The notes beneath the pieces were generated by a model. That model had not been told where the DNA came from and ran no database searches. It saw only the letters and a list, made by a program, of their open reading frames with translations. Position numbers and translations under genes: made by a program. This document shows, piece by piece, positions 17,593 to 26,979 of a stretch of 64,000 bases of DNA; the first letter of the stretch is position 1, and each line of letters begins with the position of its first letter. The stretch is from Naasia aerilata. GTDB lineage: Bacteria > Actinomycetota > Actinomycetes > Actinomycetales > Microbacteriaceae. The stretch lies in NCBI RefSeq assembly GCF_030296595.1, contig NZ_AP027731.1, positions 1,364,001-1,428,000 on the forward strand. Reading direction: 5' to 3'.

Positions 17593-19072
17593 TCCGCACG
17601 CCGTCGCTCCGGCTGCGGCTGGTCCTCATCGTGGTCGCGCTGCTGGCCGCCGTCGCGGCGGTCATCGGCGTCGTCACCGCCGTGGTGCTGCAGAGCTACC
17701 TGGTGGGCCAGGTCGACCAGGCGGTCTCGTCGGCGGCGGAGCGCGCCTCGCACGGCTTCGGGGGACGCGACGGGGACGGGGACGGATTCGTGCTCGGCCA
17801 GGGGAGGGCACGGTCATCGCGCTCGTGGCGGGCGGCGGAGTCGTGAGCTCCGGCTACCTGGACGAGGAAGGCAGGCAGCGGACGCTCTCCGACGACGCGC
17901 AGGCCTCCATCCTCAACCTCATCGCGGACGGCCACCCGCACACCGTCGACCTCGGCGGCGACCTGGGCGAGTACCGGATGACCGCGGTCGTCGATCCGCT
18001 GCACGCTCAGGCGATCGTCACGGGGCTGCCCCTGTCCGGCGTGCAGGACACCGTGCGCCAGCTGGCCGTCATCGTCTCGATCGTCACGCTGGCCGGCCTC
18101 GTGCTCGCGGGTGGCGCCGCCGCCCTCACCGTCGGTGCCGCGCTGCGCCCGCTGCGGCGCGTGGCTCAGACGGCCGCGACGGTCGCCGAGCTCCCCCTCG
18201 ACCGCGGCGACGTCGACATCAGCGTCCGCGTGCCGGAGCGCGACACCAACCCCGCCACCGAGGTGGGCCGCGTGGGCGCCGCCCTCAACCGGCTCCTCGG
18301 CCACGTGGGCACCGCCCTCGCCGTCCGCAAGGCGAGCGAGGACAAGGTGCGCCAGTTCGTCGGCGACGCGAGCCATGAGCTGCGGACGCCCCTCGCGTCG
18401 ATCCGCGGCTACTCCGAGCTCACGCGCCGCACCCAGCCGGACCTCGCGCCGGAGGTCCGGCACAACCTGGCGCGGATCGAGAGCGAGGCCATCCGGATGA
18501 CCTCCCTGGTCGAGGACCTGCTCCTGCTCGCGCGCTTGGACTCCAGCCGCGAGCTGGAGCGCGGCGAGGTGGACCTCTCCCTCGCGGTCGTGGAGGCCGT
18601 CGGCGACGCCCACGCGGCCGGCCCCGACCACGAATGGGTGCTCGACCTGCCCGAGGAGCCGGTCGTCGTCCAGGGCGACGGGGCCCGGCTGCGGCAGGTG
18701 GTGGTGAACCTCCTCGCGAACGCGCGCGTGCACACGCCGGCCGGGACGGTGGTCACCGCCCGCCTGGCCGAGGAGCCGAACGGCACGGTGACGCTGCAGG
18801 TCGGCGACGACGGTCCCGGCATCGACCCGTCGGTCGCCGCGACACTGTTCGAGCGCTTCTCAAGGGGCGACGCCTCCCGCGCGCGAGAGACGGGCACCAC
18901 GGGCCTGGGCCTGTCCATCGTCAAGGGCGTCGTCGAGGCGCATGGCGGCACGGTGCGGGTCGACAGCAGGCCCGGCGCCACGGTCTTCACCGTGACCCTG
19001 CCGCGTGCCGTGCCCGCTCCCGGGGAGGGCGCCGCCGCTCGCGCGGGAGAAACCGCCACGGCGCTGGTGTAA
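17589..19072 (+). CDS. Sensor histidine kinase, HAMP-HisKA type (one frameshift)
   Basis: The membrane partner of the preceding regulator, about 494 residues. TM1 is VLIVVALLAAVAAVIGVVTAVVL near residue 12. An extracytoplasmic sensor region runs to TM2 (LAVIVSIVTLAGLVLAGGAA). HAMP and the phosphoacceptor box VGDASHELRTPLASIRGY follow, then the N box RQVVVNLLANARVHTP and DDGPGIDP, and TTGLGLSIVKGVVEAHGG. One base is missing in the G4 run at 17811-17814, in GQGEGTVIALVAGGG. All catalytic boxes are intact after repair. Confidence 0.92.
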
Positions 19073-19077
19073 CGACA

Positions 19078-19110
19078 CCCGCGGAGAGGCGGGTACACCC
19101 GCGGATCCGC
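19078..19110. terminator. Convergent terminator region
   Basis: CCCGC (19078-19082), GCGGG (19089-19093), CCCGC (19098-19102) and the palindrome GCGGATCCGC (19101-19110) allow alternative stems between two convergent genes. Confidence 0.5.
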
Positions 19111-19116
19111 CCGCGC

Positions 19117-20124
19117 TCAGGCGAGGAGGTGCGTCGGCTCCCGCAGCGGTCGGTCCGGCTCGGGCTCGCTCACGGTCGGCTCCGGCGCGGTGTCGAAGCT
19201 CGTGATGAGCGTGGTCGGCAGGGAGACCGCCAGGGCGCCCCAGGAGCAGGCGTAGCCGAGAGCGTCGGCGAGCGTGAGCTGCGACCGCTCCGCCGGGCTG
19301 GCGCCCGCGCCGTCCACGATCGAGTGCGCGAGGAATCCCGCGAGAGTCGCATCGCCGGCGCCGGTCGTGTTGACGACCTCCGTCGCGACCGCGCGGCCCC
19401 AGTGCGCCTCGTCCGCGGTGATCGCGAGGGCTCCATCGACGCCGAGGCTCACGAGCGCCACCTCGATCCCGAGGGCGTTGAGCTCCCGCCCGGCGACCAT
19501 CGCGTCCTCGATGGTGAAGAGGTTGCGGCCGACGAGGTTCGCGAGCTCGTCCGCGTTCGGCTTGATCAGGTTGACCAGGCCGCTGCGGACCCACTTGTCG
19601 AGGGGCGCGCCGCTCGTGTCCAGCGCGACGCGGGTCCCGCGACCCCGGACCGCCTCGAACAGCGCCGTCATGTCGACGTGCTCGCCGGTCTCGGCGGTCG
19701 TGGGATGGACCCCGGAGACGACCAGCCAGTCGGCGTCGGTCTCCTCGACCTGCTCGATCGCCAGGTCGCACACGCGCCCCCAGTCGGACACGGTCATCGG
19801 GATCGCCGTCTGGTTGATGTTGGTGGTGCGGCCGCCGCGATCCACGACCGTGGTGTTGACGCGGACGCGGCCGGCGATCGGCACGATGCGGAGGATGTGC
19901 GGGTACGGCGTGCGGAAGAGGAGGTGCTCGTCCTCCCGGCCGATGGGCAGGATGCCGGCCACCGAGACGCGCGCGAGGTGCAGCGTCCTCGCGACGTTGA
20001 GGCCCTTCCCGCTCATGTACTCGTGCACCTCGTAGGCGCGGTTGACCTTGCCCTCGGCGAACGAGTCGACGAGGTAGGTGCGGTCGAGCACGGGCGCGGG
20101 CGTCAGCGTGACAACGGCGGTCAA
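19117..20124 (-). CDS. PfkB-family hexose kinase, 1-phosphofructokinase type
   Basis: A ribokinase-fold sugar kinase of about 335 residues. It begins TAVVTLTPAPVLDRTYLVDSF, has EYMSGKGLNVARTLHLA (the GKG-N sugar-binding loop typical of FruK/LacC), NLIKPNADELANLVGR and the catalytic anion hole NTTGAGDATLAGFLAH. It would phosphorylate fructose-1-phosphate, tagatose-6-phosphate or a similar sugar phosphate. No PTS genes are adjacent, so the substrate is open. I chose TTG 20124 with AGGA upstream. A GTG at 20169 would add 15 unconserved residues. Confidence 0.85.
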   Translation of the reverse strand: MTAVVTLTPAPVLDRTYLVDSFAEGKVNRAYEVHEYMSGKGLNVARTLHLARVSVAGILPIGREDEHLLFRTPYPHILRIVPIAGRVRVNTTVVDRGGRTTNINQTAIPMTVSDWGRVCDLAIEQVEETDADWLVVSGVHPTTAETGEHVDMTALFEAVRGRGTRVALDTSGAPLDKWVRSGLVNLIKPNADELANLVGRNLFTIEDAMVAGRELNALGIEVALVSLGVDGALAITADEAHWGRAVATEVVNTTGAGDATLAGFLAHSIVDGAGASPAERSQLTLADALGYACSWGALAVSLPTTLITSFDTAPEPTVSEPEPDRPLREPTHLLA

Positions 20125-20184
20125 GAGGAATCCTTGCAGTCGGTCGGCGGGCGTTCGGGCTCCGGACACTCTACCGAGCGGGGG

Positions 20185-20901
20185 TCAGACCCCGGCGGGC
20201 TCCGGCGCCCTGCTCGGGGCGCCGAGGTGCCCCAGCGCCGCGACGCCCACCGTGAGCAGCGCGGCCAGCGCGATCCCTAGCGCCAGATGGATGTGCAGCA
20301 GCGCCGCGCCGACGAGCGCCCCGAGCGAGATGAGGATCACCGCGAGGAGGCGCCGCCCCCACTTCTGGCCGACCCGGCGGCCGAGCCACGAGTCGAAGGC
20401 GAGGCCCGCGAGCGTCGACGTGACGACGACGGTCGTGACATCGGCGATGGCGATGTGCCGGGCGACGCCCGCCTGCATCCCCATGGCGAAGCCGAGCATC
20501 CCGGTCGTGAGGAGCAGGAGGGGCTCGGGGGCACTCTCACCGCCGGCGAGGATCGGCACGACCGACGCGGTCACGACGAGCCCGACGAGGCCGAGGAGGG
20601 TCGTGACGCGTCCGCTCCAGCCTTTCGCGACTCCGCGGAGGAGGGCGCCGGCCAGGATCGCGCCCAGCACGAAGCAGGCCAGGGCGACGACGGGTCCGAC
20701 CACGGGCAGCCCGTCGGCACCCGTGAGGGCCATGCCGAGGATCACCACGTTGCCGGTCATGTTCCCCGTGAAGACGCGGTCGAGACCGAGGTAGCCCACC
20801 GCGTCGATCACTCCGGTCGAGAAGGTCAGCACCAGCATGAGGGCGAGGTGCAGCCGTTCCTGGTCCCGTCGCAGCGATGCGCGCACCGGATCCCCTTCCA
20901 T
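20185..20901 (-). CDS. DUF1275/YoaK family membrane protein
   Basis: A 238-residue integral membrane protein with about six spans. The family text is LMLVLTFSTGVIDAVGYLGL followed by VFTGNMTGNVVILGMAL, with the second half MQAGVARHIAIADVTTVVVTSTLAGLA. Function of the family is unknown. It is divergent to the amidase operon, sharing a 67-base intergenic region that carries the GlnR-like box, so it may be nitrogen-regulated. ATG 20901 fits the family N-terminus. Confidence 0.85.
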   Translation of the reverse strand: MEGDPVRASLRRDQERLHLALMLVLTFSTGVIDAVGYLGLDRVFTGNMTGNVVILGMALTGADGLPVVGPVVALACFVLGAILAGALLRGVAKGWSGRVTTLLGLVGLVVTASVVPILAGGESAPEPLLLLTTGMLGFAMGMQAGVARHIAIADVTTVVVTSTLAGLAFDSWLGRRVGQKWGRRLLAVILISLGALVGAALLHIHLALGIALAALLTVGVAALGHLGAPSRAPEPAGV

Positions 20902-20929
20902 CGATTCCCGCCCATCCAACCGGAGCCAT

Positions 20930-20945
20930 GTTTCCTGGCCGTAAC
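20930..20945. promoter_or_regulatory. GlnR-like box, amidase/DUF1275 divergent promoter
   Basis: GTTTC (20930-20934), six bases, GTAAC (20941-20945). The reverse strand reads GTTAC-n6-GAAAC, an exact match to the actinobacterial GlnR half-site pair gTnAC-n6-GaAAC. It ends ten bases before TAGGGT (20956-20961), the -10 candidate for the acetamidase gene, so it sits where an activator would contact polymerase. Confidence 0.65.
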
Positions 20946-20955
20946 AGTGCCGCCG

Positions 20956-20961
20956 TAGGGT
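20956..20961 (+). promoter_or_regulatory. Leaderless -10 element of the amidase operon
   Basis: TAGGGT ends seven bases before GTG 20969, with no Shine-Dalgarno at normal spacing, again suggesting a leaderless message. Confidence 0.45.
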
Positions 20962-20968
20962 GACCGCT

Positions 20969-22089
20969 GTGACCGACCCCACTCTGCTCAGGACGGACGC
21001 CGCTTCGCTTCCGTCGGTGGCGCTGCAGCCCGGGACGGGCGCGATCCCGGGCGAGGCGTACCTGCCGGCCCGGCCGGACGAGGTGTTCTGGGGACGGCTC
21101 CCTTGTGCCACGGATGCGCCGGTGCTCACGATCCGCCCCGGGCAGACGGTCACGATCGACACTCTGAGCCACGAGGGGCTCCTCGAGGATCAGGGCCGGG
21201 ATCCCGCCGCGTTCTTCGCCGGGCACGGCGTCGCCCGCGAGGGGGTGCTGGACGACCTCGTCGCCCTCGCGGCCTCGGCGCACCCGCGGGACCCCGTCCG
21301 CGACGGCCCGCACGTCGTCACCGGTCCCATCGCCGTCGAGGGCGCGCTGCCGGGTGACCTGCTCACCATCGAGGTGCTGCGGCTCGACCTCCGGGTCCCC
21401 TACGGGGTCATCTCCAACCGGCACGGCCGCGGCGCCCTGCCCGGCGAGTACCCGGCGGACGGCCGCACGGTCAGCGTCTTCGCTCCGGTCGAGGAGGGGC
21501 CGGACGGCCTGCGGGGGCGAATCCCCTTCGGCGCCGGTGCCGAGCGGTCGGCCCGCTTCCCTCTCGCGCCGTTCCTCGGGCTGATGGGCGTCGCGGCCGC
21601 CGCCGAGGAGCGCCCGCACTCGGTTCCCCCGGCGCCTTCGGCGGCAACATCGACGTCAAGCTCCTCACCGAGGGCAGCCGCCTCCACCTGCCCGTTCAGG
21701 TTCCCGGAGCGCTCGCCTACGTCGGCGACCCGCACTTCGCACAGGGCGACGGGGAGGTCGCCCTCACCGCCATGGAGGCGTCCCTCCGGGCCACCCTCCG
21801 CTTCGACATCGTCCCCGCGGACCGCGTCGCACGCGAGTACGGGCGCGTGACCGGCCCGCTCATCGAGACCAGCGAGTACCTGGTGCCCACGGGACTCTCC
21901 GAGGACCTCGACGAGGCGGTCGCCGCATGCGTGCGCGCCGCCATCGAGCTCCTCACCGCGCGCTGGGGCATGGCTCCCGCGCATGCCCTCGCCTACCTGT
22001 CCGCGGCCACCGACTTCGACATCTCGCAGGTCGTCGACCTCGTGAAGGGTGTCCATGCCCGCATCCGGAAGGCCGACTTCGATGACTGA
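20969..22089 (+). CDS. Acetamidase/formamidase family protein (one frameshift)
   Basis: A FmdA_AmdA-type amidase hydrolysing small amides to ammonia and the acid. It contains TIRPGQTVTIDTLSHEG, GPHVVTGPIAVEGALPGDLL, VPPGAFGGNIDVKLL (in the restored frame) and GDPHFAQGDGEVALTAME, the conserved metal-site region. One base is missing in the C5 run at 21626-21630. About 373 residues after repair. It heads an operon with the amidase, ureidoglycine aminotransferase and allantoate amidohydrolase. In that setting oxamate is an attractive substrate, which is inference. GTG 20969 is favoured over GTG 20960 by the position of the -10. Confidence 0.85.
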
Positions 22090-23646
22090 CGTGCCCCGCT
22101 CCGCGCCCGTGATCGCCGACGCCGCCATTCCCGATGGACTCCTCGAGGCGTTCTGGACCTACGAGCAGGCGCTCATGGACGACGACGTGGCGGTCCTCGA
22201 TGCGCTGTTCGCGCCCGGCCCGCACACGCTGCGAGGCGACGCCCTCGGCCTCCTCGTCGGTTCCGACGCGATTTCCGCCTTCCGCAGAGGCCGCGGCGGT
22301 GCTCCGCGCCGACGCATCGAGACGGTCCACGTCCGCCCCGCAGGTCCGGATGCCGCAGTGGTGATCGCGGTCCTCGTGCCCGACTTCGGCGGCCGCGGCC
22401 AGCAGACGCAGCTGTGGCGGAGGGGGACGAGCGGGTGGCAGGTCGCCGCGGCCCACGTCAGCGCGCCGGCGCCGGCGGTCGACTCCCGGATCTGGCGACT
22501 CGTCGGAACGCCGCTCGTCGCCGGACCGGGGGAGGGGCCGCTGAAGCGCGAGCGGGTCGCCGTGAAGGACCTCTTCGCGATCGAGGGGCAGCAGGTCGGA
22601 GCCGGCGTGCCGCTGTTCCTGCGCGAGTCGCCCGTCCAGACCGCCACAGCGCCCGCCGTGGCGGAGCTCGTGGCCGCGGGCGCGCACGTCGTCGGCATCG
22701 CCCGCACCGACCAGTTCGCCTACAGCATCGCGGGCGACAACGAGTTCTACGGGACGCCGCCCAACGCCGTGGTGCCCGGGGCGCTGCCCGGCGGGTCTTC
22801 GAGCGGCCCCGCCAGCGCCGTCGCCCTCGGTCAGGCGAGCGTCGGGCTCGCCACCGACACCGCCGGGTCGATCCGGGTGCCCGCGTCCTACCAGGGGCTG
22901 TGGGGCCTCCGGACGACCCACGGCGCGGTGTCGACCGAGGGGTGCTCCCGCTCGCCCCCTCCTTCGACACGGTGGGCTGGCTGACCCGGGACCTGGCCAC
23001 TCTCGACCGGGTGGTGCGCGTGATGCTGCCCGAGGGGTCTCGAGCGGCGTCCGGCGCCGCGATCCCCGAGGTTCTGCTGTCCGTCCTCGATCCCGCAGTC
23101 GTGCAGGCCTTCCGGTCGGCGGTCGCGCTCCTGGTCGAGCGCGGAGGCTTCGACAAGCCCGACGACGTGGAGCTCCCCGACGTGAAGGCCACCTACGCGG
23201 CATTCCGCACCGTCCAGGCCGCAGAGGCCTGGCGGGTCCATGGACCGTGGCTGACGGAGCATCCGGGCAGCGTGTCCGGTGCTGTCGCCGACCGTTTCCG
23301 GGTCGCGGCCGCGGTGACGCCGGATGAGGAGCGCCGGGCGCGGAACGTGCTCGCCGAGGCCCGGGGAGCGCTCCGCGCGCTGCTCGCCGAGCGGACCCTT
23401 CTCCTGCCCTCGGCCGCATCCCCCGCGCCGCAGGCGTCCGCGGGAGGCGCGGAGGTCGACCGGGTGCGCGGCGCGACCCTCACGCTCACCTGCCTCGCGG
23501 CAGTCGCCGGAGCGCCCTCGCTCTCCGCGCCGCTCGCCCGGGTGGGCGGGGCGCCCCTCGGCGTCGCGCTGGTGTCCGCACCCGGATCGGACCGATCGCT
23601 GCTCGAACTCGCCGGCGCCCTGGTCGACGAAACAGCAGTTCCGTAG
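22082..23646 (+). CDS. Fused AtzH/HpxZ-like domain plus amidase (one frameshift)
   Basis: Residues 1-130 form a small NTF2-like domain resembling DUF3225 (AtzH, HpxZ): FWTYEQALMDDDVAVLDALF, TLRGDALGLLVGSDAISAFR, LWRRGTSGWQVAAAHVS. An amidase-signature domain follows, with catalytic Lys in RVAVKDLFAIEG, the serine-rich GGSSSGPASAVALGQ and the nucleophile region TDTAGSIRVPASYQG. One base is lost at 22939-22942, between TEG and VLPLAPSFDTVGW. About 521 residues. Overlap of eight bases with the upstream amidase and position just before the ureidoglycine aminotransferase point to oxalurate or a related ureido acid as substrate. Confidence 0.85.
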
Positions 23647-23671
23647 ACTGGTCAAGCGAAACAACCGTTTC
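23644..23671 (+). promoter_or_regulatory. Internal promoter and GAAAC-n4-GTTTC operator
   Basis: TAGACT (23644-23649) overlaps the end of the amidase gene. GAAAC (23658-23662) and GTTTC (23667-23671) form a dyad just downstream, covering the expected start site, where a repressor such as the RpiR-type protein of this operon could bind. It lies 14 bases before the aminotransferase GTG. Confidence 0.5.
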
Positions 23672-23685
23672 ATCGAGAGGACCCC

Positions 23686-24909
23686 GTGGCCGTACCGCCC
23701 ATCGCCCCGCCCACCCGACTGCTCATGGGGCCCGGACCCATCAATGCCGACCCCCGCGTCCTGCGCGCGATGTCCGCCCAGCTCGTCGGGCAGTACGACC
23801 CCGCGATGACCGGCTACATGGCGGAGACGCAGGAGCTCTACCGGGAAGTGTTCGGCACCGCCAACGAGGCCACGCTGCTCGTCGACGGGACCAGCCGCGC
23901 CGGCATCGAGGCGGCGCTGGTGTCGCTGCTGCACCCGGGAGACCGCGTGCTCGTGCCCGTATTCGGCCGGTTCGGCCACCTCCTCGTCGAGATCGCCCAG
24001 CGTGCGGGCGCCGAGGTGCACACGCTCAGCACCGAGTGGGGAACGGTGTTCGCGCCCGAGCAGATCGAGGAGGCGATCCGCGCCGTCCGGCCGGCGATGC
24101 TCGCCGTCGTGCACGGGGACACCTCGACCACCATGGCGCAGCCGCTCGACGCCCTCGGGGACATCTGCCGCCAGCACGGCGTCCTCTTCTACACCGACGT
24201 GACGGCGACGCTCGGCGGCAACGAGTTCGAATCGGACGCCTGGGGCCTCGACGCGGTGAGCGCGGGCCTGCAGAAGTGCCTGGGCGGCCCATCCGGAAGC
24301 GCGCCGCTCACCCTCTCGCCGCGCGCGGTGGAGGTCCTCGACTCGCGGCGCAGCATCGAGGCCGGGATCCGCGACGACCACTCGCCGGTGCGGTCCGACC
24401 CCATCCGGAGCAACTACCTCGACCTCGCGATGATCCTCGACTACTGGGGCCCGAAGCGGCTCAACCACCACACCGAGGCGACGACGATGCTCTACGGCGC
24501 TCGCGAGTGCGCCCGCATCCTCCTCGAGGAGGGCCGCGCGGCGGCGATCGAGCGGCACCGCCTGCACGGCGACGCGATGCTGACGGGCGTCACCGGGCTG
24601 GGGCTGAGCACGTTCGGGGACCTCGAGCACAAGATGAACAACGTCGTCGGCGTCGCCATCCCCGACGGCGTCAACGGGGACGCGATCCGTGGCGAGCTGC
24701 TCACCGACTACGGAATCGAGATCGGCACCTCCTTCGGCCCGCTGCACGGCAAGATCTGGCGGATCGGCACGATGGGCTACAACGCGCGGCGTGACGCCGT
24801 GCTGCTCACGCTCGCAGCCCTCGAGCAGGTCCTGCGGCGGGCCGGCGCGCCGGTCACCGCAGGCGGCGGCACGGGCGCCGCGCTCGAGGTCTACGGGGCC
24901 GCAGCGTGA
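23686..24909 (+). CDS. pucG: (S)-ureidoglycine-glyoxylate aminotransferase
   Basis: A 407-residue PLP enzyme of the alanine-glyoxylate aminotransferase class (fold type I). It converts (S)-ureidoglycine plus glyoxylate to oxalurate plus glycine. LLMGPGPINADPRVLRAM opens the protein, LFYTDVTATLGGNEF carries the PLP-ring Asp and K197 in SAGLQKCLGGPSGSAPL is the Schiff-base lysine. Text such as GPKRLNHHTEATTMLYGARE is typical of PucG. GTG 23686 is preceded by GAGAGGA. Placement before an allantoate amidohydrolase supports the PucG assignment over serine-glyoxylate aminotransferase. Confidence 0.88.
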   Translation: MAVPPIAPPTRLLMGPGPINADPRVLRAMSAQLVGQYDPAMTGYMAETQELYREVFGTANEATLLVDGTSRAGIEAALVSLLHPGDRVLVPVFGRFGHLLVEIAQRAGAEVHTLSTEWGTVFAPEQIEEAIRAVRPAMLAVVHGDTSTTMAQPLDALGDICRQHGVLFYTDVTATLGGNEFESDAWGLDAVSAGLQKCLGGPSGSAPLTLSPRAVEVLDSRRSIEAGIRDDHSPVRSDPIRSNYLDLAMILDYWGPKRLNHHTEATTMLYGARECARILLEEGRAAAIERHRLHGDAMLTGVTGLGLSTFGDLEHKMNNVVGVAIPDGVNGDAIRGELLTDYGIEIGTSFGPLHGKIWRIGTMGYNARRDAVLLTLAALEQVLRRAGAPVTAGGGTGAALEVYGAAA

Positions 24910-26147
24910 CCCCAGCGGGAGCGGGACGCGCGCTGGAGCGCTGCGACGAGCTCGCGGCGATCACGTCGCTGCCGGACGGCATCGAGCGCGTGCACCTCTC
25001 CGACGAGCATCGGCGCGCGAACGCCCTCGCCCTCGGCTGGATGCGCGACGCCGGACTCACCGCGTGGCAGGACGCAGCGGGCAACGTCTGCGGGCGCCTG
25101 GAGGGGAGCGAGCCGGGACTCCCCGCGCTCGTTCTCGGAAGCCACCTCGACACCGTCACCGACGCGGGCCGCTTCGACGGCATGCTCGGCGTGCTCCTCG
25201 CGATCGAGGTGGCCGACCGCATCCGCCGCAGCGGCCGCTCCCTGCCGTTCGCACTCGAGGTCGTCGGGTTCGGTGACGAGGAGGGCACCCGGTTCGGCAA
25301 CGCACTGCTCGGCTCCCGAGCCTTCGCGGGATCCTGGCAGGAGGCGTGGGGTGACCTGCGCGACCGCAGAGGCACCCGCCTGGCCGATGCGGCGGCAGCC
25401 TTCGGCCTGGACGCGAGCCGGATCGGAGAGGCGGCCCGGCGTCCCGACGAGCTGATCGGCTACCTCGAGACGCACATCGAGCAGGGGCCGCATCTGGAGG
25501 ACGCCGGACGGCCGCTCGCTGTGGTGTCCTCCATCGCCGGCGCCCGCCGCTTCGCGCTGACGGTGACCGGGCAGGCCGGACATGCGGGAGCCACCCCCTA
25601 CGACCGGCGGCGGGACGCGCTCGTCGGCGCCGCCGAGGTTGTCGTCGAGATCGAGCGGATCTCGAAGGAGACCGGCACGATCGGCACGGTGGGCCGGATC
25701 CGCGCGTTCCCCGGCGGCGTCAACGTCGTGCCCGGCATGGCGCGCTTCTCGCTGGACCTGCGCGCCGAGTTCGACGAGCAGCGGGATGCCGCGTGGGCGC
25801 GCATCGAGGACTTCGCTCGCGACGTCTGCGCGCGGCGTGGACTGGAGTGGGCGGTCGAGGAGCTCTACCGCGCGGACGCCGCCGCCTGCGATCCGGGGCT
25901 CATGGCGGCGGTGACCGCCGGCATCCGGGCGACGGGCGACCCCGAGCCGCTCGTCCTGTGGAGCAGGGCAGGGCACGACGGCATGGCCGTCGCGGCGGTC
26001 ACGGGCTTCGCGATGCTGTTCCTGCGCTGCGGCAACGGCGGGATCAGCCACCACCCCGACGAGACCGTGACCGCGGAGGATGTCGCCCTCGCCCTGGACG
26101 CGTTCGAGGCGACGGTGCTCGCGGTCGCGGACGGCCCCCGGCCGTGA
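24906..26147 (+). CDS. Allantoate amidohydrolase (M20 family)
   Basis: A 413-residue di-metal amidohydrolase releasing ammonia and CO2 from allantoate to give ureidoglycine. LGSHLDTVTDAGRFDGMLGV supplies metal ligands and VVGFGDEEGTRFGNALLGSR the catalytic acid region. ETHIEQGPHLEDAGRPLAVV is the hydantoinase/carbamoylase-type signature, with RAGHDGMAVA and GGISHHPDETV near the end. It overlaps pucG by four bases (GTGA). A beta-ureidopropionase-type substrate is the main alternative, but context favours allantoate. Confidence 0.88.
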   Translation: MTPAGAGRALERCDELAAITSLPDGIERVHLSDEHRRANALALGWMRDAGLTAWQDAAGNVCGRLEGSEPGLPALVLGSHLDTVTDAGRFDGMLGVLLAIEVADRIRRSGRSLPFALEVVGFGDEEGTRFGNALLGSRAFAGSWQEAWGDLRDRRGTRLADAAAAFGLDASRIGEAARRPDELIGYLETHIEQGPHLEDAGRPLAVVSSIAGARRFALTVTGQAGHAGATPYDRRRDALVGAAEVVVEIERISKETGTIGTVGRIRAFPGGVNVVPGMARFSLDLRAEFDEQRDAAWARIEDFARDVCARRGLEWAVEELYRADAAACDPGLMAAVTAGIRATGDPEPLVLWSRAGHDGMAVAAVTGFAMLFLRCGNGGISHHPDETVTAEDVALALDAFEATVLAVADGPRP

Positions 26148-26979
26148 GCCGCCTCACCGACGCGATCGCCGACAGCTACGGGGATCTCGCACCGCAGGAG
26201 CAGCGCGTGGCCGACCTCATCCGCTCCCGGCCGCAGGACATCGCGCTGTACAACTCGAGCGAGCTCGCCGCCCTGGCAGGCGTCTCGAAGGCCACGGTGT
26301 CCCGCCTCTTCCGCCGGCTGGGGTTCAGCGGATCGCAGGAGGTGCGCGAGAGCCTGCGGGCCCAGCGCACAGCCGGGGTGCCGGTCGACCTCGATCCCGG
26401 CCAGGCGATGGACGAGCGGCTCGCGGCTCAGCTCCGGCAGGACCTCGAGAACCTGGGGCGCCTGTACGCGAGCCTCGACCCGCGCGCCGTGACCGAGGTG
26501 GCCTCGCGGATCGCGACGGCGCGCCGGGTGCTCGTCCTCGGCTTCCGGAGCGGCTTCCTCTCGCGCTGCAACTGCGCACCCAGCTCGCGCAGGTGCGCGA
26601 CGGCGTGCACCTCGCGCCCGAGCCGGGCCAGTCGGTGGGCGAGGAGCTGGAAGGTCTCGAGGTTGGCGATGTGGTGCTGCTGGTCGGCGTGCAGCGCCGT
26701 CCGGCGGGCTTCGCCCGGCTCGTGCAGGCGGTGGCGGAGTCCCCGGCGACCGGCGTGATGCTGGCGGACCCCTCGGCCCGCGCGCACGCCGCCCGCCTCG
26801 ACTGGACTCTCGAGTTCCCGCTCGCCTCCCCCTCGGCGTTCGACAGCTACGCCGCGGCGGCCAGCCTCGTCAGCCTGCTCGCGGGCGCGGTGCTCACTGC
26901 CCTCGGCCAGGAGGGCGCGGAGCGGGTGCGCGGCGTCCGGAGCCGGTATGCGGCACTCGGCGAGCTGGAGGGCCCGTGA
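26144..26979 (+). CDS. RpiR-family transcriptional regulator (one frameshift)
   Basis: About 278 residues. The N-terminal helix-turn-helix is LAPQEQRVADLIRSRPQDIA to ELAALAGVSKATVSRLFRRLG. The C-terminal SIS domain includes RRVLVLGFRSGFLS, then QLRTQLAQVRDGVHL and VGDVVLLVGVQRRP. One base is missing near 26565. It overlaps the allantoate amidohydrolase by four bases, so it is the operon's own regulator. RpiR proteins control purine-catabolic hpx/puc genes in several bacteria, using a small-molecule ligand in the SIS fold. Confidence 0.85.
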
